Below, one piece after another: positions 34,173 through 42,451 of a stretch of DNA of 64,000 bases (the first letter of the stretch is position 1; each line of letters starts with the position of its first letter). The notes below the pieces were generated by a model. It was not told the origin of the DNA. It saw only the letters and a program-made list of their open reading frames with translations, and ran no database searches. The DNA lies in assembly GCA_031548545.1 (NCBI GenBank), contig JAVBQY010000011.1:62001-126000 (forward strand). The letters are read 5' to 3'. The position numbers and the translations under genes are program-made. This stretch comes from UBA932 sp031548545. GTDB lineage: Bacteria > Bacteroidota > Bacteroidia > Bacteroidales > UBA932.

Positions 34173-36715
34173 TTTTTACTTTGTGGGTCGTGCTGCTTCG
34201 GTTCAATATAAAATTCACTCTCCGGCGGCCCGAGGTAGGATGGGAGCAGTCCGCCAAAGTTCATCCACAGTTTTTCCAATACGAGGCCGGTGTCAAGGAA
34301 GCGCAGGCGGATGGTATGCTTTCCCGGATGTATAATCCGGTGTATGGTGGTAGAATAGTTGGCGCTTTGCGCCTGCCATTGCTCCATTTCTTTGACCGTA
34401 TAATGCCCGTTGATATTGACGGTTTGTTCACGGCCGCCGTCTACGGATACGGCATAGCGTAGCCCTTTGTTACTGTTGAAGTTCAGGCTGGGCGCAAAGA
34501 CGAGGGTGAGCCTGGCACTGTCACAGGCCGGCGCTTCAATAGCATATTCGACGTATACCGGTGTCTTATCGTTGAGTTGTATTTTGGCCGGCAGGAGTGT
34601 GATACCGGAGAGGGTCCTGCCGAAGCCCGGAATAACGGTCCATTGTACGCCTGGTCCGCCTATGGCTGCTGCGTAATGTTCGGCTTCTATAGCTACATAG
34701 CCTCCGGCGGCTTTGAATAGCCTCCGGCCCGCTTGCTCCGGTCTTTCTTTTATCCGGAATACCTTGGGGATGACATTTTTTTCCGGCTGTTGCCAATAGG
34801 TATAGCCGATGTGGGGCTGGTCCATCATGTGGTTCCATTTGCCGCCGGAGATGATGTGGTTGTAATGATCGCTTAGTATGGAATCGCGGGCGAAGCAGTC
34901 TTCGGCCTTTTCCGCCCAATAGTTGCAGCCGGGGTCGTTCTCGCGGTAAAGCCGGTGGTTGAGGGCTACGCTGTAGTAGAGTTCATAGAGGTTGGCCATG
35001 GCTTGTATGGGGTACAGCAGCAACTGGTTGTAGGCATCGTGCTGAGCGGCGGGCAGGAGATGGTACAGTTGCAGGGCCTCATAGGACAGTGTACGGTAAT
35101 CGTTTACCACCTTTTCAAATTCATTGTAATTGTTGAGGCTGTAGGTGTTTTCATGGAGCAGTTCGGGGCTTACGCGGCGGTTGTATCTGGTATATGCTGC
35201 CAGCAGTTGAGCCATTGCTGTCGCATGCTTCTGGCCAAACTGCCGGCGGAAAAAGTTTATGGTGTGTGTATGCAGGTTGTCCGGCCGGAATTGTGCGGGA
35301 TCCCAGGCCATGTTGAGGAAGAACGTGATGGGATATTCCATCGGTTTGAGGTCGCCTACATTGACAATCCAGATTCTGTCCACACCATATTCATAGCAGA
35401 GGTTCATTTGTTCCCATATTTTGGATATGGGGGTCAGGTTGATCCATTTGTAACTGCGCGGTCCTCCGACGTAGTCGAAATGGTAATACATCCCGTAACC
35501 GCCGCTGCGCTTCCGGGCGTCCGGCGCCGGTAATTTACGGATATTTCCCCAGTTGTCGTCACAGAGCAGGAGCGTGACATCATCGGGTACGCGCATTCCG
35601 CGGTCGTAATAGTCCTGTACTTCTTTGTACAGAGCCCAGACCTGGGGCGTTTGTTCCGCCGCATGGCCGGTGACGTTGCGGATAATCTTTCGTTGGCGGG
35701 CCACAATTTTCTCCAGTAGTGCAATATCGGCTTCTGTACTCATCGGTTCATCGCCGTCGCCGCGCATGCCTATGGTTACAAGGTCTTCGGCGCCTTTTAT
35801 CCGCTCAATGCCTTTTTGCCAAAAGGCATCAAGGGCCGTACTGTTTTTATTGTAGTTCCAGGGGCCTTGTCCATAGCGTTGCCACTCTTTGTGGGCCCGC
35901 GCCATGGGTTCATGGTGAGAGGTGCCGATGATGATGCCGTATTCTTGCGCCAGCACCGTGTTCAACGGGTCGTCATCATAAAAAGCGGCGTCCCACATGG
36001 CCGGCCAAAGGAAGTTGGCGCGCAGCCGCAGCAGGAGTTCGAAAACCCGGCGGTAGAATTTACTGTTGTATCCGCCGAAATTGGCGCGCACCCATCCGGT
36101 GAGCGCCGGCGCTTCATCGTTGAGAAATATCCCCCGGTACCGCACCTTTGGCTCTCCGGCCGTATAACTGCCTGGGTTAATGCCTATGTAGCTGTGTTGT
36201 TGCGGCGGCACATCGGCCCAATAGTACCAGGGCGATACGCCGATCTGTTCGCAGACTTCATAGATGCCGTAGATGGCGCCGCGTTTGTCGCTTCCGGCAA
36301 TAACCAGCGCCTCTTGAATTCCTTCAAAGGGCTGGGTAACGGTTTGGATCAGGTATTGTTCGCGTCGTCCCCGGAGGATACGGCCGTCAATTTTTCCGGC
36401 TTCGACCAGGCGGTCAATGAAGGGGTCCTGTCCTTGTATGCCTATGATAACGATCCTGCCGGAGCCGGGGAGCGTATGGCGTAGTACAGGCTGCTGTCCA
36501 CTCACCCGTTCAACGTCCTTTTGCAGGTCGGCCGTAGCCCGTGCCACTCCCTTGTCTGTGTTAGCATGCAGAAGGATGGGGGTGGCTGTTTTTCCGGAGT
36601 ACAGCGGGAATGCGGCGCTGTCTGCAGAGAAAACGGCCATGGTTTTATGGTCTTTAGCGCTTGCGTAAATGCTAAGGCATAAAAATACTAACAGGTATAT
36701 AATCTTTTTGGCCAT
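34169..36715 (-). CDS. GH115 alpha-glucuronidase
   Basis: An 848-residue secreted enzyme (signal peptide 1-20) of family GH115, which removes methylglucuronate from internal xylose units of long xylan chains, complementing GH67. Recognisable segments: RYRGIFLNDEAPALTGWVRANFGGYNSKFYRRVFELLLRLRANFLWPAMW, GIIIGTSHHEPMARAHKEW, ITIGMRGDGDEPMST-like (LVTIGMRGDGDEPMS) and LLCDDNWGNIRKLP. The C-terminal ~180 residues form a carbohydrate-binding-like beta domain. It lies in the same operon between the acetyl esterase and GH67 genes. Confidence 0.94.
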   Translation of the reverse strand: MAKKIIYLLVFLCLSIYASAKDHKTMAVFSADSAAFPLYSGKTATPILLHANTDKGVARATADLQKDVERVSGQQPVLRHTLPGSGRIVIIGIQGQDPFIDRLVEAGKIDGRILRGRREQYLIQTVTQPFEGIQEALVIAGSDKRGAIYGIYEVCEQIGVSPWYYWADVPPQQHSYIGINPGSYTAGEPKVRYRGIFLNDEAPALTGWVRANFGGYNSKFYRRVFELLLRLRANFLWPAMWDAAFYDDDPLNTVLAQEYGIIIGTSHHEPMARAHKEWQRYGQGPWNYNKNSTALDAFWQKGIERIKGAEDLVTIGMRGDGDEPMSTEADIALLEKIVARQRKIIRNVTGHAAEQTPQVWALYKEVQDYYDRGMRVPDDVTLLLCDDNWGNIRKLPAPDARKRSGGYGMYYHFDYVGGPRSYKWINLTPISKIWEQMNLCYEYGVDRIWIVNVGDLKPMEYPITFFLNMAWDPAQFRPDNLHTHTINFFRRQFGQKHATAMAQLLAAYTRYNRRVSPELLHENTYSLNNYNEFEKVVNDYRTLSYEALQLYHLLPAAQHDAYNQLLLYPIQAMANLYELYYSVALNHRLYRENDPGCNYWAEKAEDCFARDSILSDHYNHIISGGKWNHMMDQPHIGYTYWQQPEKNVIPKVFRIKERPEQAGRRLFKAAGGYVAIEAEHYAAAIGGPGVQWTVIPGFGRTLSGITLLPAKIQLNDKTPVYVEYAIEAPACDSARLTLVFAPSLNFNSNKGLRYAVSVDGGREQTVNINGHYTVKEMEQWQAQSANYSTTIHRIIHPGKHTIRLRFLDTGLVLEKLWMNFGGLLPSYLGPPESEFYIEPKQHDPQSKN

Positions 36716-36724
36716 TTGCCGTTG

Positions 36725-38635
36725 TTATTCCTGGGTAGAGAAAGGGGAGGCCGGCAGGCCTTCCATATTGTAGAGGTTGGCATAGCCGGGGTCATTGTCC
36801 CAGGCATAGCGTACGGTTACGGGTTGTGTGATCTCCTCATGCCATACGATTACATTATTGCCCTCAATGATCGCCTTGGCCCATACGAATTTGCCGTCAG
36901 CGCCGGCTATGGCGAAACCTTTGAGTTCCGGCACAGGCCTTAGCCCGCTGCCCGTCTCGGTAAAGTTGAGGATGATCTTGTTGCCTTTGATGCGCATGCT
37001 GTGGTAGAGGGGGCCTGAGGCCACTACTTTTTTATTGTTGTAGGCTATTCTTTCGGCCCAGAGGGCGAGGCGGCGTCCTACATCTTTTTTGTTGAGCGGA
37101 TGAATGTCATTCCATTCGCCGATATCAATGGTTACGGCCATGCCGGTGTAGGGCAGCCGCAGGGTGTTGCGTTGTACGTTGCGTAGTTCGGCCCAGTTGC
37201 TTTCTACCGGCTGCGCGGGTGAGCCTTGCATGAAGTTGGCCAGTTGTACGTAAATGAAGGGGAGTTGCGGGTTATGCCATTTGTTGCGCCATAATTGGAT
37301 AAGGGCAGGGAAACTTTGGGCATATTCTCCGGGGTTTCCGGTATTGGATTCCCCCTGGTACCAGATCACGCCTTTGATTGCGTAGTTTTCCATCGGAGCA
37401 ATCATACCGTTGTATAATCCGACGGGTTTCCATTGGAAGAAGGTTTGCGGGGCTAAGGGCGGCATCGTGGCGCCTAATTTGAAGCGCCATTCGCCGGCAA
37501 GGTCCAGTGTGTCGCCTCCGCTGGTGAGCCTGTATGCTTTGTCTGTTACGAAGCCTCCTTGTCCGCTGTTGTTGACTACTCTTACGGTAATGGTGTTTTG
37601 GCCCGCTTTGAGCACTCCTGCCGGTACCTTGTAGATACGCGGAGGGTACATGTAGGTGACATTCCCTACGTAGGCGCCGTTGATGAAGGCCGAGTCGGCG
37701 TCGACAATGCAGCCCAGCCTCAGTTCGGCGGCCTGCCCGGTCATGGAGGCCGGAACTTCAATGTCTTTGCGGAACCAGACTACGCCATTGGCGTTGCCGA
37801 GTCCTACCGCTTGTTCGTTCCAGAAGCCCGGAATGATTATACGGCCCCAACTATTCAGGTCGATGTCGTCTTTGTTCCAGCGTCCTAATCCTTTGTCGTT
37901 TTTGTCCAAGGTGCCGTACCAGTGCCTGTTCCTTTCATTGTCGGAACGTTTGATGCTGTCGCAAAAGGCCTGGCTTTTGAATTGTTCCAGTGTTTTTACA
38001 TGGTTCGGGAATGCTTGCAGGCTGGCTTCGTCAAGCCATGCTTCTACCGGTGATCCGCCATAGCTGGCGTTGATCAGGCCGATGGGAATCTGATACCTGG
38101 CATAGAGTTCCTGTGCGAAGAAGTAGGCTACTGCCGAGAATTGCAGGGTGTTTTCCGGCGTGACGGGTTTCCATTCTCCGCCTTTGATATCGCGCTCCGG
38201 CGTTTTGTAGTTGTATTGTGACTGTACGGTAAATAGCCGGATCATCGGATTTACGGCGATGGATACCTCGTCTTTATACAGATCCATCACCCGGTATATG
38301 GGCAGTTCCATGTTGGACTGTCCGGAGCAGAGCCATACATCGCCAAAAGTAATGTTGTGTATGCTCAGGTCATTAATAAGCATGGTGTAATCCCCACCTG
38401 CTTTGTGGGCAGGCAGGGTTATACGCCAGGTACTGTCGGCCGCAGTGAGGGCCGACAGTTTGTTCTTTCCTATACTGAGCGTAATTTTTTCACCGGGATC
38501 CGCCCATCCCCATATTTTTACGGGGATATCGCGTTGCAATACCATGCCGTCGCTGATCAGCCTGGGGAGTTTTACGGTTGCTCCGGTAGCGGATGACACT
38601 ATTAATAGTGCCAGGAAGAAAAAAAAACGCTTCAT
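36725..38635 (-). CDS. Secreted acetyl esterase (sialate O-acetylesterase-like, SGNH fold)
   Basis: A 636-residue esterase with signal peptide (1-19). The SGNH nucleophile is in LCSGQSNMELPIYR; WYQGESNTGNP follows in the second half; the catalytic Asp-His pair is DIHPLNKKDVGRRLA. A jelly-roll domain (about residues 275-395, GVVWFRKDIEVPASM...) is inserted between the two catalytic halves, as in other DUF303 enzymes. In this context deacetylation of acetylxylan is far more likely than sialate deacetylation. It is part of the xylose/glucuronate operon. Confidence 0.87.
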   Translation of the reverse strand: MKRFFFFLALLIVSSATGATVKLPRLISDGMVLQRDIPVKIWGWADPGEKITLSIGKNKLSALTAADSTWRITLPAHKAGGDYTMLINDLSIHNITFGDVWLCSGQSNMELPIYRVMDLYKDEVSIAVNPMIRLFTVQSQYNYKTPERDIKGGEWKPVTPENTLQFSAVAYFFAQELYARYQIPIGLINASYGGSPVEAWLDEASLQAFPNHVKTLEQFKSQAFCDSIKRSDNERNRHWYGTLDKNDKGLGRWNKDDIDLNSWGRIIIPGFWNEQAVGLGNANGVVWFRKDIEVPASMTGQAAELRLGCIVDADSAFINGAYVGNVTYMYPPRIYKVPAGVLKAGQNTITVRVVNNSGQGGFVTDKAYRLTSGGDTLDLAGEWRFKLGATMPPLAPQTFFQWKPVGLYNGMIAPMENYAIKGVIWYQGESNTGNPGEYAQSFPALIQLWRNKWHNPQLPFIYVQLANFMQGSPAQPVESNWAELRNVQRNTLRLPYTGMAVTIDIGEWNDIHPLNKKDVGRRLALWAERIAYNNKKVVASGPLYHSMRIKGNKIILNFTETGSGLRPVPELKGFAIAGADGKFVWAKAIIEGNNVIVWHEEITQPVTVRYAWDNDPGYANLYNMEGLPASPFSTQE

Positions 38636-38642
38636 AATGAAT

Positions 38643-39959
38643 TTAGATATACATGTTTACAATAGCTTCGTAAAGTTCCTGCTTTCCGCTGGTCTGACGG
38701 GGCTCTCCATTGGCTTTGGCATAAGCCGCCAGTTCTTCCAGGGAGAGTTCGCCCTGTTCGAATGCTTTACCCTTTCCTTCGTCAAAGGATTTGTAGCGTG
38801 TGGATACCATTTGTTTGTAGGGTGATTCTTCGAGGATAGCGGCAGCGGCTTCCAGTGCGCGGGCAAAGGCGTCCATGCCGGCAATATGGGCAATGAAGAT
38901 GTCTTCGAGGTCGGTGGAGTTACGGCGGGTTTTGGCATCAAAGTTGGTGCCGCCGCCCTGCAACCCTCCGTTACGGAGAATAATAAGCATGGCCTGGGTC
39001 AGGTCCAGTACGCTGATGGGGAACTGGTCGGTATCCCAACCGTTTTGTGCATCGCCGCGGTTGGCGTCAATGGAACCGAGCATACCTGCATCGGCAGCGC
39101 ATTGGAGTTCATGTTCGAAGGTGTGGCCGGCCAGTGTGGCGTGGTTGACTTCAATGTTCAGTTTGAAATCTTTGTCGAGGCCATAGTGGCGGAGGAATCC
39201 GATTACCGTTTCGGCATCTACATCGTACTGGTGTTTGGTGGGTTCCATGGGCTTGGGTTCAATGAAGAACGTGCCTTTGAATCCTTTGGCGCGGGCATAG
39301 TCACGGGCCTTGGTCAGCATCATGGCCAGGTGTTCTTTTTCACGCTTCATTTCGGTGTTGAGCAGGGACATGTAGCCTTCGCGGCCACCCCAGAATACGT
39401 AGTTCTCACCGCCCAGTTCAATGGTGGCGTCAATCGCGTTTTTGATTTGTACGGCAGCGCGGGCTACTACGTCGAAATCAGGATTGGTGGCGGCGCCGTT
39501 CATGTAGCGCGGATTGCTGAAAACGTTGGCGGTGCCCCACAAGAGCTTGATGCCGGTTTCGGCTTGTTTTTGTTTGGCGTAGGCTACGATCTCTTTGATG
39601 TTTTTTTCATATTCTTCGATGCTGTTGCCTTCATCAATGAGGTCAATGTCATGGAAGCAGTAGTAGCCGATACCTATTTTCTGCATGAATTCGAAGCCGG
39701 CGTCCATTTTTGCTTTGGCGCGTTCAATGGGGCTGTTTCCTTCATTCCATGGGTATACGTGTGTTCCGGGACCAAAAGGATCGCCGCCTTCACCACATAA
39801 GGTGTGCCAGTAGGCCATGGAAAAACGGCACCAGTCTTTCATCTTTTTGCCGTATACTACTTTCTCTGCGTCATAGTAACGAAAAGCCAGGGCGTTTTTA
39901 CTTTGTGTTCCTTCAAATTTGATTTTCCCGATTTGCGGGAAGTAGGTTTTGTTTGACAT
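38643..39959 (-). CDS. xylA: Xylose isomerase
   Basis: It converts D-xylose to D-xylulose. At 438 residues it is the long class II form. Active-site motifs: FCFHDID-type segment (YYCFHDIDLIDEG, catalytic His and Asp), VFWGGREGYMSLLNT, FIEPKPMEPTKHQYD, LNIEVNHATLAGHTF and SIDANRGD. It is cytoplasmic and lies downstream of xylB with a 64-base spacer that contains a 29-base repeat. Confidence 0.98.
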   Translation of the reverse strand: MSNKTYFPQIGKIKFEGTQSKNALAFRYYDAEKVVYGKKMKDWCRFSMAYWHTLCGEGGDPFGPGTHVYPWNEGNSPIERAKAKMDAGFEFMQKIGIGYYCFHDIDLIDEGNSIEEYEKNIKEIVAYAKQKQAETGIKLLWGTANVFSNPRYMNGAATNPDFDVVARAAVQIKNAIDATIELGGENYVFWGGREGYMSLLNTEMKREKEHLAMMLTKARDYARAKGFKGTFFIEPKPMEPTKHQYDVDAETVIGFLRHYGLDKDFKLNIEVNHATLAGHTFEHELQCAADAGMLGSIDANRGDAQNGWDTDQFPISVLDLTQAMLIILRNGGLQGGGTNFDAKTRRNSTDLEDIFIAHIAGMDAFARALEAAAAILEESPYKQMVSTRYKSFDEGKGKAFEQGELSLEELAAYAKANGEPRQTSGKQELYEAIVNMYI

Positions 39960-39979
39960 AGTTTTGATTATTTGATTAT

Positions 39980-40008
39980 TTGTTGATTTGATGATTTGTT
40001 GATTTGAT
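39980..40008. repeat. Intergenic repeat copy 2 (29 bases)
   Basis: Exact copy of the low-complexity TTGATTTGATGATTTG-type sequence found at 30863-30891, here in the xylB-xylA spacer. Confidence 0.85.
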
Positions 40009-40023
40009 TAGGTGCCGGGTTGA

Positions 40024-41520
40024 TTAGGCGGATGTCGTGCCGGCGGCTAACTTTGCGGCTACTTCCTGTTTCCAGCGGCTGTAGGTGTCCTCCAGCACTG
40101 ATTTGACGGACGGGTCGGGGAGGATGGTGTCCAGTTTTTTCAGGGAAGCGAAGGCCTCTTCCCGGCTTTTATAGAAGCCGGCGCCCAGTGCCGCGCCGCG
40201 TGCAGCGCCCAGCGCACCGTCGGTGTTGTATAGTTCAATGCTGACATCGCAAATGCTTGCCAGGGTGTTGCGGAAAATAGGGCTGAGGAAGAGGTTGGCC
40301 TTTCCGGCGCGGATAACCTGCGGTTTTACGCCCATTTCACGCATAATGTCAAGTCCGTAGCGGAAGGCGAAAGCTATGCCTTCCTGTGCGGCGCGCAGGA
40401 TATGGGCGCGGGTATGGCGGTTAAGGTCTATGTTGACGATGCCGGCGCCGGTAAACCTGTTTTCGAGCATACGCTCCGCTCCGTTGCCGAAGGGAAGCAT
40501 GATCAGGCCTTCGCTTCCGGCCGGAATGTCGGCGCAAAGACTGTTGACCTCGTCATAGCTGATTTCAGGGGCGCAGAGCCGTTTGGTCCAGGCGTTGAGT
40601 ATGCCGGTGCCGTTAATGCACAGCAGTACGCCTAAACGCGGCTTTTCATTGCTGTGGTTGACATGGAGAAACGGATTTACCCTTGAGCGCTGGTCCGCCC
40701 TGGGCTGTTCGGTTACACCGTATACGACGCCGGAGGTGCCGCCAGTGGCGGCTACATCGCCGGGATCCATTACGTTCAATGAAAAAGCATTGTTCGGCTG
40801 GTCGCCGGCCCGGTAAGTAATGGGCGTTCCTTTCTTGATGCCCAGTAATTTTTCCGTAGCCTCATTGGTATGCGCCTGTATGCCCAGCGAGGGGTGGTAT
40901 CCGGGGATATAATTTTCCGGAATGCCATAGTGCGCTGCAATAAAGCCGGCCGTTTCATTGTTTTTGAAATCCCAGAGAATTTGCTCGGATAAGCCGCCGG
41001 AGGTGGTGCTTATCTCACCGGAGAGCAGGTAGGCAATATAATCGCCCGGTAACATGAATTTGTGGATCCGGCTGAAGGTCTCCGGCTCGTTTTCTTTTAC
41101 CCATGCCAGTTTGGAGGCGGTGAAATTGCCGGGGGCATTGAGGGTCTGTGAGAGGCAGCGTTCGTGGCCTATGGCGTCAAATGCCCTGGCGCCGATACTT
41201 ACGGCCCGGCTGTCACACCAGATGATGGATTTGCGCAATAGCCTTCCCTCCTTATCCAGGCAAACCAGTCCGTGCATTTGGTAGGTAATACCGATCGCCG
41301 CCACTTCGTCCATGGCATAGCGTTGGGCCAGTTGGGCAATGCCTTTGCATACATAATCCCACCACATGGCCGGATCCTGTTCCGCCCATCCGGTTTGTAC
41401 CGATTCAATCGGCATTTCTACCGCCGGTAATGTCGCCGAGGCGATACATTCCCCGCTATTGACTTCCATCAACGCTACTTTTACTGATGAACTTCCAATG
41501 TCTATTCCTAATGTTTTCAT
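40024..41520 (-). CDS. xylB: Xylulokinase (FGGY family)
   Basis: It phosphorylates D-xylulose to xylulose 5-phosphate. The 498-residue FGGY kinase has LGIDIGSSSVKVALMEVNSG (phosphate loop), GWAEQDPAMWW, ITYQMHGLVCLD (family-typical MHG), and the C-terminal domain GAALGAARGAALGAGFY-type motif (GALGAARGAALGAGFY). It is between the Nudix regulator gene (35 bases upstream) and xylA, so regulator, kinase and isomerase form one unit. Confidence 0.95.
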   Translation of the reverse strand: MKTLGIDIGSSSVKVALMEVNSGECIASATLPAVEMPIESVQTGWAEQDPAMWWDYVCKGIAQLAQRYAMDEVAAIGITYQMHGLVCLDKEGRLLRKSIIWCDSRAVSIGARAFDAIGHERCLSQTLNAPGNFTASKLAWVKENEPETFSRIHKFMLPGDYIAYLLSGEISTTSGGLSEQILWDFKNNETAGFIAAHYGIPENYIPGYHPSLGIQAHTNEATEKLLGIKKGTPITYRAGDQPNNAFSLNVMDPGDVAATGGTSGVVYGVTEQPRADQRSRVNPFLHVNHSNEKPRLGVLLCINGTGILNAWTKRLCAPEISYDEVNSLCADIPAGSEGLIMLPFGNGAERMLENRFTGAGIVNIDLNRHTRAHILRAAQEGIAFAFRYGLDIMREMGVKPQVIRAGKANLFLSPIFRNTLASICDVSIELYNTDGALGAARGAALGAGFYKSREEAFASLKKLDTILPDPSVKSVLEDTYSRWKQEVAAKLAAGTTSA

Positions 41521-41555
41521 GATGATGTTTGCTTATTTGTTGCTAATTACGGGTG

Positions 41556-42308
41556 CTATTTATACACAGAGCCCAATTTAAAGAGCCGTTTATTCCGTTG
41601 CTCATATTTCCGGCGGTCAAAAACGAAATATTGGGCCGGCTTGTGGGGTACATTGCTCTCTTTCTCATTGACCGGTATCACGTATTCAAGGGATAACATT
41701 TTTTTTCTGAAATTCCGGTTGTCAATAGCCACGTCAAAAACCGTTTCATACAGATTCTGCAGTTGACGGATGGTAAATTTCTTCGGAAGAAATTCAAAAG
41801 CTACAGGTTCAAGGTGGAACAGGTTGATCAGGTGGTCTATGGCGCTCATTAAAATTTTGTTATGATCAAGCGCCAGGCCCTGCACTTGATGTAGCTCCAT
41901 CCATTCCGCGCCATGGCGGTGGCTGTAGGTGACCAGTTTTTCATCTAATTTTACAAGGGCAAAAAAGACCATTGTCACGACCCGTTCCAAAGAGACCCGG
42001 TAGTAATCATTGATCCACTTCAACTCGGCTCCCTGCACGCGTTGCGGATCGGAAAAAATTTCCATCTGCCGGAGGTTGATGCTGCGTGCGCCGATAAATT
42101 CGCGGATCACGCGTTCCGCCGCATCTGCAAGGCTTTCTGTGTTGGAAATTAAACTTCCGGGAAGTTTGAGGTCGCTCAGGACTTTATGGGGCGCCGGTAT
42201 ACGGCGGCGTTTTTCCAGCAGTACCTTCAACGATTTTCCGTCGAAACCGAACACTACGCAGTCTACCGAAAGCGCCTGTTTATCATAGCTGAGGTTCCGT
42301 GTCCGCAT
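41556..42308 (-). CDS. Nudix-fold transcriptional regulator of xylose genes (NrtR/AraR-type)
   Basis: A 250-residue protein with an N-terminal Nudix-like domain (VDCVVFGFDGKSLKVLLEKRR; LPGSLISNTESLADAAERVIREFIG) and a C-terminal winged-helix region (KFTIRQLQNLYETVFDVAIDNRNFRKKML...YVIPVNEKE). The Nudix box lacks the catalytic Glu pair (REFIGAR instead of RExxEExG), so it is probably a ligand sensor rather than a hydrolase. The Nudix-type AraR of Bacteroides thetaiotaomicron is a known precedent. Its position directly before xylB-xylA, and a perfect palindrome upstream, support control of xylose use. Confidence 0.88.
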   Translation of the reverse strand: MRTRNLSYDKQALSVDCVVFGFDGKSLKVLLEKRRRIPAPHKVLSDLKLPGSLISNTESLADAAERVIREFIGARSINLRQMEIFSDPQRVQGAELKWINDYYRVSLERVVTMVFFALVKLDEKLVTYSHRHGAEWMELHQVQGLALDHNKILMSAIDHLINLFHLEPVAFEFLPKKFTIRQLQNLYETVFDVAIDNRNFRKKMLSLEYVIPVNEKESNVPHKPAQYFVFDRRKYEQRNKRLFKLGSVYK

Positions 42309-42324
42309 GATCCCTGTTTTTTTA

Positions 42325-42332
42325 CAAAGGTA
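42325..42332 (-). promoter_or_regulatory. -7 element of Nudix regulator-xylB-xylA operon
   Basis: Minus-strand TACCTTTG, 17 bases before the regulator ATG. The palindrome at 42357-42379 lies at and just upstream of the expected -33 position. Confidence 0.6.
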
Positions 42333-42356
42333 AAAGAATAAATCTAACCTTATTCA

Positions 42357-42379
42357 CTTAGCGTATTTTTTACGCTAAG
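42357..42379. promoter_or_regulatory. Palindromic operator candidate for the Nudix regulator
   Basis: Perfect inverted repeat CTTAGCGTA-N5-TACGCTAAG with a T5 centre, in the short region between the GH43 and regulator genes. The spacing of a two-turn palindrome fits a dimeric winged-helix protein. Confidence 0.75.
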
Positions 42380-42451
42380 TATAGGCATAAAATTATATGA
42401 TATAGTGTATTGTGTTGTTGCTTTTTGACAAAAAAGCGCCCAATCCATGCA

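Noticed and set aside
36652..36676. Third copy of the Nudix-regulator palindrome at the GH115 start
   Set aside because: Only partial half-site matches (TTTAGCGC and GCTAAGG) with wrong spacing; likely chance within the signal-peptide codons.
38886..39800. 304-codon open frame opposite xylA
   Set aside because: Antisense to a fully conserved xylose isomerase, with no recognisable family and no promoter.
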